DNA of 64,000 nucleotides from Podospora pseudocomata (taxonomy: Eukaryota > Ascomycota > Sordariomycetes > Sordariales > Podosporaceae): NCBI RefSeq assembly GCF_035222375.1, contig NC_085890.1, positions 3,968,001 through 4,032,000 of the forward strand, in the 5' to 3' direction. Below are positions 44,763-56,100 of this stretch, one piece after another (within the stretch, counting starts at the first letter, position 1; each line of letters begins with the position of its first letter). The notes under the pieces are model-generated. The model had not been told where the DNA came from and made no database searches. It saw only the letters and a list, made by a program, of their open reading frames with translations. The position numbers and the translations under genes were made by a program.

Positions 44763-46520
44763 TCAATCCGTCGTCTCCAGGCCGCTCGAACCCCAGTTCT
44801 GACAAATTCTTCTCATCTCCGCATCCTCGCCACTTCCATAGACGCCCTGAATCGAGCTAGGGCTCCCTTCCACCAAAGTGAGGGCAAACCCCTGATGTAT
44901 ATGCCACTGGATATGGCAATGGAGTAACCAACTGCCCGGGTTGTCTGTCTGGAACGCCAACACCACATACCCGCTCTGCGGTAGATTGAACGTGTCCCTC
45001 CTCGGCGGACTCTCCAGGTCCAGGCTCGTCAGGAGCTCCACATACGGCCCTGTTCCTCTGGCTAGAACATACGTGTCATGGCCATGAAGATGCAGAGGGT
45101 GAGGCAGTGGAGCAAGTGACTCGACGATGAGATACACCCATGACGAGGGAGCCAAAGACGTCAGGTCGATGGGATTGAAGTCGGCTGTGAGGTTGACAGC
45201 CGCGGTATCAATAACTTGCTTCACAACGGGATTGTTCTTGGGCGGGCGGTACGGCTCAGAACCGCCTACTCGCCATCTCACTGCGTAGTTGTCGCCCTGG
45301 CTGGGGAGGAGCACAGCGTTAAAGTTCTGAGTGAGGGCAGATGGGCCGACCGAATGAGTAATATGAGGCACCAAGTTGGAGAGGTCTTCGTCCGCGCAAG
45401 TGTCGAGCATCAACCACGAGGTACTTGTTGGGTCGCCTGTGACGGGGGTATCGGATTCGTACCGGACAATGGCCCGAATATCGGTTGACATGAGGTTGAT
45501 GGCGAAACAGCTCGTCATGGGAACACCTCGAGCCCAGTACGCAACGTCAGGAGACTGGTCGGCTTCGATGATGACATCGTAGCGCTGGCCGATGGCGATG
45601 AGGAGTGTATCGGTTTCGAAAGGCTGGATGGGGATGAAATCCATGGCTACCACGGTCATGCGGTGCTGGTCGACTGCGAAGCGAAAGATCATCTCTGAGC
45701 CGGTGTTGACGAGGCGCAAAAGGTGCTTCTTTCCAGGAGTAAAGGTGAACTCAGCACGGCTGCCGGTGCCGGTCAAGTACGCGTTCTTGCCATTCATCAG
45801 ACCATTCACAGCAACCGGGGGGATGCCGATGAGGCTGGTCAGGGGTTCGTCTGCCAGATCAAAGACTGATTCGTGATAGTGATCGGTGATGAGCAGAGGC
45901 CCGAGGTCAATATCCCAGTTGGCCGTGGTAGGCCCGCGGATCACAATGGCTCCAAGCAACCCATCGCCATATTGCAACGAATAGTGGGAGTGGTACCAGC
46001 TGGAGCCGTGCTGGGTGGCTTTGAAGCGGTAGGTGTGGCAGTCACCTGGCGCAATAGGGCATTCGGTCTGAGAGACAGCACCATCGGCATGGTTGGTGTT
46101 CAAATGACGCACGCCGTGAAAGTGAATGCTGGTCCCGTTCTGGGACAAGTTGTTGCAGACTTCGACTTGGACGCTGTCGCCCCAGTTTGCTTCAATGGTA
46201 GGTCCTGGATACTGTCCGTTGACAACCATCATGACTTTCTCGACTCCATCTGGCGCAAGGGTTGCCAGGCCGACATCAAACGAGTACTGCTCTTGTCAAC
46301 AAAAGTATCGAGACAGTTCCAAGTATTGTTGACTTACAGAGCGGGTCACGCCTGTGTCAGGCCATGTATAAGTCACGTCATCGTCGATGCTGAAGTCACC
46401 CCAGCAGTTCCTCGCGGTCGGGCCATTCGCGCAACTCTGTCTCTTGGTGTGCTCGAGAGGGACAGCAACCGTCCAAGTGGCCCAGCCGAGGAAGGTTCCG
46501 AAAAAGAAGCTGAACCTCAT
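44763..46520 (-). CDS. Secreted laccase-type multicopper oxidase
   Basis: Exons 46520-46338 and 46286-44763 (51-nt intron, phase 0) give 568 residues. Signal peptide: MRFSFFFGTFLGWATWTVAV. Copper motifs are all present: L1 SIHFHGVRHLNTNHADG, L2 HGSSWYHSHYSLQYGDG, L3 PHPLHLHGHDTYVLARG, L4 WLLHCHIQWHIHQGFALTLV. They supply the ten His and one Cys ligands of the T1, T2 and T3 coppers. The position axial to T1 copper reads as Phe (HQGF), where ascomycete laccases usually have Leu. The chain ends SGLETTD, not the DSGL/I/V plug common in ascomycete enzymes. Such enzymes oxidise phenols in lignin, pigment or defence pathways. Several N-glycosylation sites fit secretion. Confidence 0.94.
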
Positions 46521-48414
46521 CTTGTTCAGTTCTGAAGATTTCAAGGCTTGGTGTTGTTGACCCGCAGCTTGAAGACGAGTAAACTATCCATCGTCGCCCT
46601 TTTATTTTCAGATCGTCCTACACAAGTCTAGGTAGCTGCTCAACCTTGACAGTAATGATGTCGTCGTGCAGCCCGAACCACAAGTCCAAACGATAAGGCA
46701 CGGTCTGTAGAGAGCTCAAAGGCATGACTTCTACGCAACTGTACAGCATCTGGTTGTATTTCACGGCTCCCAGGGGCACAGACAACCCCCTTCTCGGTCT
46801 TGGCTCCGGCCGAAGTGGTTGAGTCTTCTTTCAGCTGTACGACAAAGAAAGAAAGAAGCCGTTTCTGATTGCAACTCTGAATGGTAGCCTTCGCGATGCC
46901 TTTTTCAGCACTATTTAGCTGAGGGCTCGTGGTGTTGCCTCGCTCAGGGCAGTGATCTACAGACGGGAGAGAAAGTGTAACACTTTATTGGCTAGAGCCA
47001 TTCGCCGAGACGGGCTGTCAAATCTGCACAGACGGCCATGAAAACCTGTTTCTGCTGCCGCCTTTACCAAAAATGATCCCTCCATCCCACTTGACAGTAT
47101 GAATTCAAAAGGGTAAGGTGGTAGTGAAAAGGGAATGGAGGCACGTGGCGAGGCAAAGAGCATGAGAAGTAGCTGTAAGTATGGCGCCCTTCGGGGGGGT
47201 TGCAGAAACCGGAGCCGATGGCGATTATCCGTGCCGAATCTCAAAGACCAGCTTCAGATTGAGCATAGGAAACGCCACAAATGCTACACTGATCATCAGT
47301 GAGCAAAGTCCACTGACAATGCGCCGATGATGGCTAACGGGATGTATCTTGTACGTTTCTCAACTCTCTATCTCATAAAGATGTGATTCCCACGATATCT
47401 GTGGTAGAACTGTTTTTCACAAGGGAAATGAAACACAAGCATTGCTTTCAAACGCAACAAGCTTGCTTTTAAGCCCGTCATTCGTTTGGTGATTGTTGGC
47501 GAAAATCATCTCATCGACTCACCTAAACCTCCATCAATAGGTAAAGTACTCAACAGTAGATACCTACAAGCCAAGTCACTCACAAGTTATTAGAGAAAGA
47601 TATGACGATGGCTATCTACTTGACTTTCGTCCACACTTATAGCTGGGTGACCTTCTGAGAGATAATGCGGGTTAGGGTTACTCCTGAGCCCCTATTCTGC
47701 CCTTTTATTTCCTCAAGAACCCCCACCCACCACACCGTGGTCACACCGTCCCCACCCCGCCCCATCTCACCAAACCTAGCAAACGCCCATCTCATAATTT
47801 TCGAAGAATCCCATTCCCTTCTGACAAACATCCTTATCATCGTTGGTCGTAAACCCCCAAAATGCCGTCATCTGCCTTTACAACCTCGAAAAGTGTCCTG
47901 CACCCGTGATTGGCTGCTTCGCCATCGCTCCTAAAAGCACGCCATACCCCTGTCGGTCATCTCGCCTGGACGTCTGGGTCATCCCCACAGCTGTGGTGAA
48001 ACCTGTCCCGTCTTGTGGACGGGAGTTTCGATGTCTAGGTTTTCGGTTTTGAGAGATGAAAGAACATTCGGAGCTTTGCCGTTGGATTCTCCCCTCCAAG
48101 GATTCATCAGTATCCAAGCCAAGCGGTAGGGGTGGGAATGATAACTGGCGTATAGACACGCACACACACACTGATGTTGGCTGGGTCTCCTCTTGGGGCG
48201 TTATTTCATTGAATGGGCACACATACGCACACACACTTCACCACCTGGTGGCAGAGAGATAACCCCCGCGGCGCGCCGTATCGGTCCCGCGCCCACCGCT
48301 TGTCTCAAATTACGCCTTGGGATGGTTCCGATGAGATCAGGATCGGGCACCGGCATTACACCACTCGATGAGGCAGATGACTGGGCAGAAGACTGGCACC
48401 AGCCTGGCGGTGGT
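46521..48414. other. Intergenic region, 1.9 kb
   Basis: Holds the laccase promoter and the upstream region of the MFS permease. No frame over 120 codons is convincing. CA-rich words occur near 48160 and 48215. A coding-like short frame (MVPMRSGSGTGITPL) starts at about 48322 and runs into the repeat at 48415. Confidence 0.5.
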
Positions 48415-48450
48415 GGTGGTGCCAATGGTGGTGCCAATGGTGGTGCCAAT
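48415..48450 (+). repeat. Three tandem copies of GGTGGTGCCAAT
   Basis: Three exact 12-nt copies. In the frame from the ATG near 48322 they encode Gly-Gly-Ala-Asn repeats, and the frame ends in an intron-like donor (ATAAG-GTATGT) near 48482. I could not splice this frame into the permease in phase. Confidence 0.85.
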
Positions 48451-48618
48451 GGTGTCAGTGAGGAGGCAGGTGGTGCTATAAGGTATGTGTGTACTTTTGT
48501 ATCCCGCCTTCCCCTCTCATGGTGTTATCTTTCTTTTTTTCTTTTGGCTGGTTTTAGTTTTTGTTTTCATCAACCCAGTGGGATGACTGGAATGTGAGTT
48601 TGAGACTTAACACACACA

Positions 48619-50711
48619 ATGCCGTTGAAGCAACAGTCGCTATACGCCACCTTTGGCACTTCATCCACCGGAGGCCAGAATAATAATAATAATCGGGTCG
48701 AGCTAACGGCCGGGGCAAGACTGCGAGACTGGACAGCAAGATCAAACACGGACGAGGACGATGATGCCAGATCACAATATGGCTCCGAGATTAGCAAAGA
48801 GGACGCAGATGTCACCACGGCCTTGATATTCACCGAGGGCGGCCCCCTCGGCGAGCCAGAGCCAAAAAGGGGACGGTTTTGGTTTTCACCCCCTGGAGGC
48901 AAGGGGGAGGAAACGGATCTTGATGCCATCGCCACGCAACGAAGTGTTTTTGACGACCCTGACCTGGCGGGACAATACCAACCACAACCAGACTGGTATG
49001 CTGTTTCTGCCCGCTTACATATCCTCGTTTTCGGGCTGGCCCTGACAGTAATCAAAGGGAAAACATCCACCGCTTCGACCCGTCAGCAAGATGGACATGG
49101 CGCGAGGAGCGAGCACTGATCCGCAAAGTCGACTTCAAAATCATGCTCTGGACCTGCCTCATGTTCTGCGCCCTGGAGATGGACAGAGCCAACATTCGAC
49201 AGGCTGTCACGGACGACCTGCTGCCTGAACTTGGACTGACCACCAACGACTACAACCTCGGCAATTCGCTCTTTGCCTTTTCGTTTCTGTGTGCCGAGGT
49301 TCCATCGCAGTTGATCAGCAAGTACCTGGGCTGTGATATCTGGATACCGCTGCAGATGGTGCTCTGGTCGCTGGTGGCGTCAAGTCAGTTTACGTTGAGC
49401 GGAAGGTTTGGGTATCTGGCGTCGAGGGTGTTGTTGGGGATGCTCCAGGGAGGGTTTATACCGACTGTGGTGCTTTACCTGTCGTATTTTTACAAGGCGA
49501 ACGAGCTGACGATACGGATGGGGTTCTTTTGGACATCGATGGTGTTTGCGGATATTTTTGCGGCGCTGTCAGCTTTTGGGTTGTTGCATATGCGTGGTGT
49601 TGGGGGATATTCGGGGTGGAGGTGGCTCTTTTTGATCGAGGTGAGTGTTGAGTCATGTGGAATTCCCCTACAACTAATTACCCGTACTGACTCTCGGGTC
49701 CAGGGAATGGTGACACTTATCTTTGGAATCCTGTCCTTTGGTCTCATGCCGGCTGGCCCGACGCAGACTGCTGGTTGGCTCAGGGGTGAAAAGGGGTGGT
49801 TTGCACCGAGGTATGTTCTTCCAGTTGATAATGGTCTCGAGATAACCGCTAACAAAAGAAAAAAAAATAAAAAGGGAGGAAGTTATCCTCGTTAATCGTA
49901 TTATCCGTGACGACCCTTCTAAGGGAGGCATGCACAACCGGGAACCAGTATCCCCAAGGCTCCTCCTGAAGAGTCTGCTTGATTTTGACTTGTGGCCGAT
50001 ATATCTGATTGGTCTCTTCAATCATGTACCCTATGCCACGCCAACCAGCTATCTGACGTTGTCGCTCAAAGGGATGGGGTTCTCGACATTCCAAACCAAT
50101 CTGCTGGTGATTCCGTCGCAGGTGCTCCATAGTAGGTCTAGAAGGACTTTGACGGTGATTGGAACATTGTGCTAACAGAGTTGACAGTCGTAAACATGAT
50201 AATCCTGACCTATGTCAGTGAATTCACTGGTCAAATGTCACTGATTGCCATCATACCTCAGTTTTGGGCAATCCCCTTCCTGGTCTTTTTACGGTTCGTA
50301 GACACCACCACAGTGTCCAAATGGACGGTCTGGTTGGTCATGACCTTCTTCCTGGGATCACCATATTCGCACCCCATCCAGGTCGGATGGATCTCTCGCA
50401 ATGCCAACACTGTCCGCAGTCGTGCTGTGGGCAGTGCTGTGTACAACATGTGCGTCCAGGGCGGCAGTATTATCGGGGCTAACATCTACCGCGAAGACGA
50501 TGCGCCACACTACACTCGCGGCAACACGGTACTGCTGTCGATACTGGCCTTCAATATCGTTCTCTATTTATCAACCAAGGCATACTATGTATGGCGGAAC
50601 CGAAGCCGAGAGGAGGTCTGGAATGCCATGTCAGAGAGTGAGCGGGAGAAGTACCTGGCAGAAAACTGGGATGCCGGAAACAAGCGGTTAGATTTCAGAT
50701 TTGCATCTTAA
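48619..50711 (+). CDS. MFS permease, anion:cation symporter (Dal5/Tna1-like)
   Basis: Five exons: 48619-48995, 49058-49640, 49704-49810, 49875-50131 and 50188-50711 give 615 residues. The first 150 residues are cytosolic and charged. The transporter starts with [20 protein letters not shown], followed by [40 protein letters not shown], and [20 protein letters not shown], all typical of the anion:cation symporter (ACS) family. The second half has [40 protein letters not shown], and [20 protein letters not shown] with [10 protein letters not shown]. Known members carry allantoate, nicotinate, pantothenate or biotin into the cell at the plasma membrane; substrate cannot be assigned. The gene has four introns of 56-64 nt, one starting after a single base of its codon. 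Confidence 0.9.
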
Positions 50712-51032
50712 GCAGACACTGCCCATGGCTTTTTCATCAATCAACCAATTGAGGAACTGGAATGTGACAGAGATGCATGTGGGGGACTACCTGGAGTGTG
50801 TGTGAGCCTGGCCTGACGAGGCGGTGCCATGGCGGGGTATCTTTACTGGACAACAAAAGGGGTGTGGCTCTATCACCTCGCTGTTCATAAATACCTGTGA
50901 ATTTCCCCACGTTTTTATTTGCCCCTTCTCTCTTTCTTTCTGTCATCAAACACACGCCCTGGGGAAACCCACCCATTAATCACTCCCACATCGCCGTTGG
51001 CCTCGCTCGAGAGGCCACCACATACTGCAAGA
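50712..51032. other. Upstream region of bZIP gene
   Basis: About 0.3 kb between two same-strand genes. Nothing else seen. Confidence 0.55.
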
Positions 51033-51783
51033 ATGGCAGCAGCAGCATCAGCAGCAGCTGCCAGTATCCGTCTCTCCGCCATTTACTTCCAGCCCCAGTT
51101 CCAGTGATCAAGGTCTCCTGCACTTTTTGGACCCGAGCCAAGACTTTGATCATCTGTTGTGGAACGGCTCTTTTGACACAACCTCGCAACAACTTGCTCT
51201 CGACTGTCCCCTTTTTGATATTCAATACCCACTTCCATTCCCCACCCTTCCAGTTCCCGACTTTGATATTGGAATACCCTCTCTCGGCCTGGGTGAATCA
51301 AGCGCTGCTCCCGTCACAACAACAGCGGCAACGGCAAACCTATCTCTGTTAACTCCGACGCCAACAATCATCACATCGTTCGAGTCTTGCCAGTCACCAT
51401 CATCCTCTACCTCACCCACTTCCACAAGCACGCCTGTCTCTGCCTCGGGCAATTTGGTCCCCGGGTTGAAGCTCCCTTCCTCCATTTCTGTTACACTTAC
51501 CGGCAAGCCGAAAGGAAAGCCAGGGCGGAAGCCAACCAAGAAACGTCCTCTGCCTGAAGAAGAGGATGATGAAGACGAAGAGGTGCTCGTGAAGAGGGCG
51601 AGGAACAATCTGGCTGCCAAGCGCTACAGGCAGAAAAAGGTTGACCGCATTGAGGAGTTGGAGGATGAGGTGAAGGAGGTGAAGAAGGAGAGGGATGACC
51701 TCCGCGTGGAATTGGCGAGGAGGGAGGCCGAGGTGAAGGCTCTAAGGGAGATGCTGGCAATGACAACGGGGAAGAAGGATTAG
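51033..51783 (+). CDS. bZIP transcription factor (Gcn4/CPC1-like basic region)
   Basis: Exons 51033-51063 and 51113-51783 give 233 residues. The long exon has no in-frame ATG at its start; removing a 49-nt GTATCC..TCAAG intron joins it in phase to a poly-Ala first exon (MAAAASAAAAS then LLHFLDPSQDFDHLLW). The middle is Ser/Thr/Pro-rich, like an activation region. A Lys/Pro-rich stretch (GKPKGKPGRKPTKKRPL) and an acidic run precede the bZIP: basic region KRARNNLAAKRYRQKKVDRI with the N-x-x-A-A-x-x-(Y)-R pattern, then a zipper with EELEDEVKEVKKERDDLRVE and further heptads to LREML. It resembles Gcn4/CPC1 or related regulators, but the role is not fixed. The short first exon is the least certain part. 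Confidence 0.85.
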
Positions 51784-53132
51784 GTAGGATTGATAGCTAG
51801 TTGATAGAGAACAAAATGAAACCATACTTGCGATACATATCAGCATTCCGCACTGGTTTCAATGGCATTGTCATTTAGTTACACTGATTGAATCGTGACC
51901 TCCATGATGCCGTCTTTTTGTCCTGATAGAGTGATTGGTGGTGTGCTGGTGGTCCGAGTGTCTGTCTGACCAAAGATGCTAGGGCCCACGCTAAGTCAGC
52001 ACACTCCCACCGTGAAAATAGAAATGATTTCATTTTTGATCAGTCCTGTACTAGCCAATCAAATTGTTGGTTGGAATATTTAACGACGGTGGTCTTGGCA
52101 ATAATTTTGACGGTGGAGCAGATCCATCTGCCAGGGAACCTTTCTAGAAAATACCAAGGGCTACACCCGACGCCGTGGACAAAGATGACGATTACAAATT
52201 GCGACGCTGAGTGGACGGGCGTGTTGGGCACGGAGTCACTGCGCCGAGAATACGAAGCCAAGGCAGAGACAAGTGCGACTAAAAGACATGGAAGAGGCAG
52301 TGACAGCTTTGGAACGCTCGCACGAACATCCCTCCGCTTTTAAAAGAGGAATTGGGTCCTGCTGTGGTTGGATTTCTAAGCACGGAGCATCCATACCTAG
52401 GGGCACAGCTCCAAGCACCCAACCGGTCCGGGCGGCAGAAGCAGGGTCTTTTTGAGCAAATGAACGGGGAGAAAATGCAAGGGCGGGGGGGAGAACGGAT
52501 TTATAATGGCCTGCTCTGTCCTCTTTGTCACTTGGCGGCCGCTAACTCCACGGCGTTTGCGGACAACAAGCGTACTCCATCGTACCCGTTATGCCGTTCA
52601 GACCGGAGTTTGCATTCAAAGGCGGTGGGAGCGGACCGTGTAGACGTGCAGATCGCTACCCAGACCATACCGTCCAGGCGGTTTAACGCTGCTTTAACGT
52701 GTTAAACCTTCTTTTGAGCAGCAAAGCATCTTACGAATCACTGGTCGGCGGTGACTGGGGCTGTTGACAAGGGGGGTGGTTGCTTCCGATGATTCATGCC
52801 CCGTCACTCTTATCTCCATTCTGGAGTCGGAATCTTTCATCAGGGTGCTGCTTACAATTCTGCTGTGTGGGGTGGCTGTTTGTATATGAGGTCTGGTAGA
52901 CGCGCGACTTTTCACCTCATGATTTTTGATAGAGCTGCGAATCAACCCTACCAGGCTCTTTCCAGTTTGCAAACCATATCCCCCGGCTGCTCCTGCCGCT
53001 TCTCGGCACCGGTGAGCTGCACCTTTGATTGAGTTGACCGCGACTTCCAACGTCACTCTCTTTCTCTCTGCCTGCTGCTCAGTCCCACAACTTGAGAATC
53101 AAAACACTGCATTTTCACAAAAACCAACCAGA
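51784..53132. other. Intergenic region, 1.35 kb
   Basis: Upstream region of the ABC transporter. No frame with family signal. A CT-rich stretch lies shortly before the start at 53133. No repeat or RNA gene. Confidence 0.55.
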
Positions 53133-56100
53133 ATGTGGGGGCAACAAACGCCCGAGGAGGCTTTCCGCCGGGGAGCCTCTGAAGCCCTTCCAGACTCGCT
53201 CCATCATCGAGATCCAACCCAGCCAATCAGCGAAGAAGAAGCTGACATCGACTCTGGCGACACCACCAAGATCCCACCAAGTCCTGAGGCCTTGTCCACA
53301 GCCGACGAAGGCCTTTGGGGAGAGCGAGATGTCGGCGGCCCAGTGAGCCAACGGATGGCCATGCAGGACTTTCAAGAGCTTCAACGCGAGCTCACCAAGA
53401 TGACCACGAGGCGGTCACGGTCCCAGTCCCGGTCCCGGGCGCGATCACAACCACGATCAAGGTCGGCCTCGAAAGCTTCCCGGAAATCGGATAGCAGGCG
53501 CGATAATGTCTTTCGCCGCATCGCTTCCCGGGCCAGTGGAAAATCAAAGCGGCCGAAAGACGAACACGATCCTGAACAGCAGGCCGCCGACGATGCTAGC
53601 AGCTCGGACGAGTCCTCGGATGACGGCAGCCAGTTTCAATTGGAGCAGTTTATGCGCGACGGCCACCTTGAGAAGCGCACGGATTCTGGCGAGTCGAGCA
53701 AGAAGGTCGGCGTGGTGTTCAAGAACGTCACCGTCAAGGGTGTGGGCGGCGGCACTGTGTTTGTCAAGACACTTCCCCAGGCTATCCTCGGCACATTTGG
53801 TCCCGATCTGTACGGCATTCTCTGCAGATTTGTCCCAGCACTTCGTTTCGGACGTCGGCAAGGCGGGCTTCGTACCCTTCTCAACGACTTCACTGGTGTC
53901 GTACGGCATGGAGAGATGATGCTAGTGCTGGGTCGGCCGGGGAGTGGCTGCAGCACTTTTCTCCGCGTCATTGCCAACAATAGGGGCGGGTATGCTGCCA
54001 TCGAGGGCGAGGTTTCCTACAGCGGCATCTCTGCCGAGGAAGTTGCAAAGCGCTATCGCGGTGAGGTGGTCTACAACGGTGAAGACGACCAGCACATGCC
54101 TACCTTGACCGTGGGGCAGACACTCCAGTTTTCCCTGCTCAACAAGACCAAGAAGCACCTCAGGGACAATGTGGACTTTATCATCGACTCGTTGTTGCGC
54201 ATGTTTGCTATCCAACACACAAAAAACACCATTGTTGGGAATGCCTATACACGTGGTGTTTCCGGGGGTGAGAGAAAACGAGTTTCCATCGCCGAGGCCC
54301 TGGCCACCAAGAGCACCATCGTCTGCTGGGACAATTCGACAAGAGGTCTCGATGCATCCACCGCTCTGGATTACGCCAAATCGCTGCGTGTCATGACCGA
54401 TGTATCGGATCGAACAACCATCACCACCCTCTATCAGGCCGGAGAAGGCATTTATGAGTTGATGGACAAGGTCCTGGTCATTGATGAAGGGCGCATGCTC
54501 TATCAGGGCCCTGCCAACGAGGCCAGGCAGTACTTCATCGACCTTGGTTTCCACGCACCACCACGCCAGACTACTGCCGACTTTCTCACCTCCATCTGTG
54601 ACCCAGTCACCCGACAGTTCCGCCCCGGCTACGAAGACAAGTGCCCCAAAACTGCCGAGGAGCTTGAGACAGCATTCAGAAACAGCGAGGCATACAGGAA
54701 GGTCCTTGCTGATGTGGAGCAATTTGAGAGGCATCTGCAACAAACCAAGCATGCCGATACTCAGAGGTTCCAGGAAGCCGTCGAGGAGCAAAAGTCTCGC
54801 CGTGTTGCCTCGGACTCGAACTACACTGTCAGCTTCTGGAAGCAAGTCCTCGCCTGCTCCCGCCGCGAAATCTGGCTCTTGTGGGGCAACAAGACGGAAA
54901 TGTACACCAAATATTTCACCATCATCAGCAACGGCTTCATTGTTGGCTCTCTCTTCTACGACACTCCGGACAACACGGCCGGCACCTTCCTGCGTGCCGG
55001 TGCTGCCTTCTTCTCCATTGTCTTTCTCGGATGGCTTCAGCTCGCTGAGCTCATGAAAGCCGTCTCTGGTCGTGTTGTTGTGGCTCGGCACAAGGAATAT
55101 GCCTTCTATCGTCCGTCTGCTGTCAACCTTGCCCGCGCTCTCGTCGATCTCCCGGTCTTGATCTTCCAGGTTGTCATCTTTGGTCTGATCATGTACTTCA
55201 TGACTGGTTTGGACTTGACACCGGCCAAGTTCTTCATCAGTCTCTTATTCATCTATACGACCACCTTTTGCATCACGGCTCTGTACCGCATGTTTGCGTC
55301 CCTGTCACCAACAATTGACGATGCCGTTCGTTTCAGCGGACTTGCGCTCAACTTGCTGGTCATCTTTACCGGTTACGTGATCTACAAGCCTATCTTGGTG
55401 TCACAAAAGATCTGGTTCGGTTGGCTCTTTTACGTGAATCCGGTAAGCAGATCTCCCTCCCTCCTTCGACATCGTCCAACAGCTGCTAACAAGAGACAGC
55501 TTGCATATGCCTTTGAAGCCGCTCTGACCAATGAGTTTTCTGGCCGGATCATGGAATGTGCCCCTGCGCATCTTGTGCCTCAGGGGCCGGGTATTCTACC
55601 AGCCAACCAGGGATGTGCGATTCCAGGCTCGGTCGCAGGGAGTACTGATGTCTCCGGAACGGCATACCTCGACAGCCAGTTCAACTACACCCGGGATCAC
55701 CTGTGGCGCAACTTTGGTGTTCTCATAGCCTTCTCTGTGCTTTATCTCATGGTCACAGTGGCCGCCACGGAGCTCTTGACATTTGTCGGATCGGGCGGCG
55801 GCGCCCTCGTCTTCAAGCGTTCTAGCAAGGCAGCCAAGCGAGCCAAACTCGCTGCGAAGCCGACCGACATGGAGAAGGGCAATGCGACCGGAGCATCATC
55901 CACCACCGACGTTGGCTATCAGAATCGCTCGGAAAAGACAGAACTGACTGGTCTGACCGGAAGCGACAAGGTCTTTACCTGGGAGAATGTCTCGTACACT
56001 GTTCCGACCCCTCAAGGACCCAAGAAGCTTCTCAACGAAGTCAGCGGTTACGCGAAACCGGGAGTCATGGTTGCGCTCATGGGAGCCAGCGGTGCTGGCA

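Noticed and set aside
53922-55091. 389-codon minus-strand frame opposite the ABC transporter
   Set aside because: It is a shadow of a highly biased coding strand; the transporter reading is unambiguous.
55443-55499. Reading through the ABC transporter's first intron as coding
   Set aside because: It is in frame and stop-free, but has perfect GT-AG ends and interrupts the conserved YVNPLAYAFEA block.
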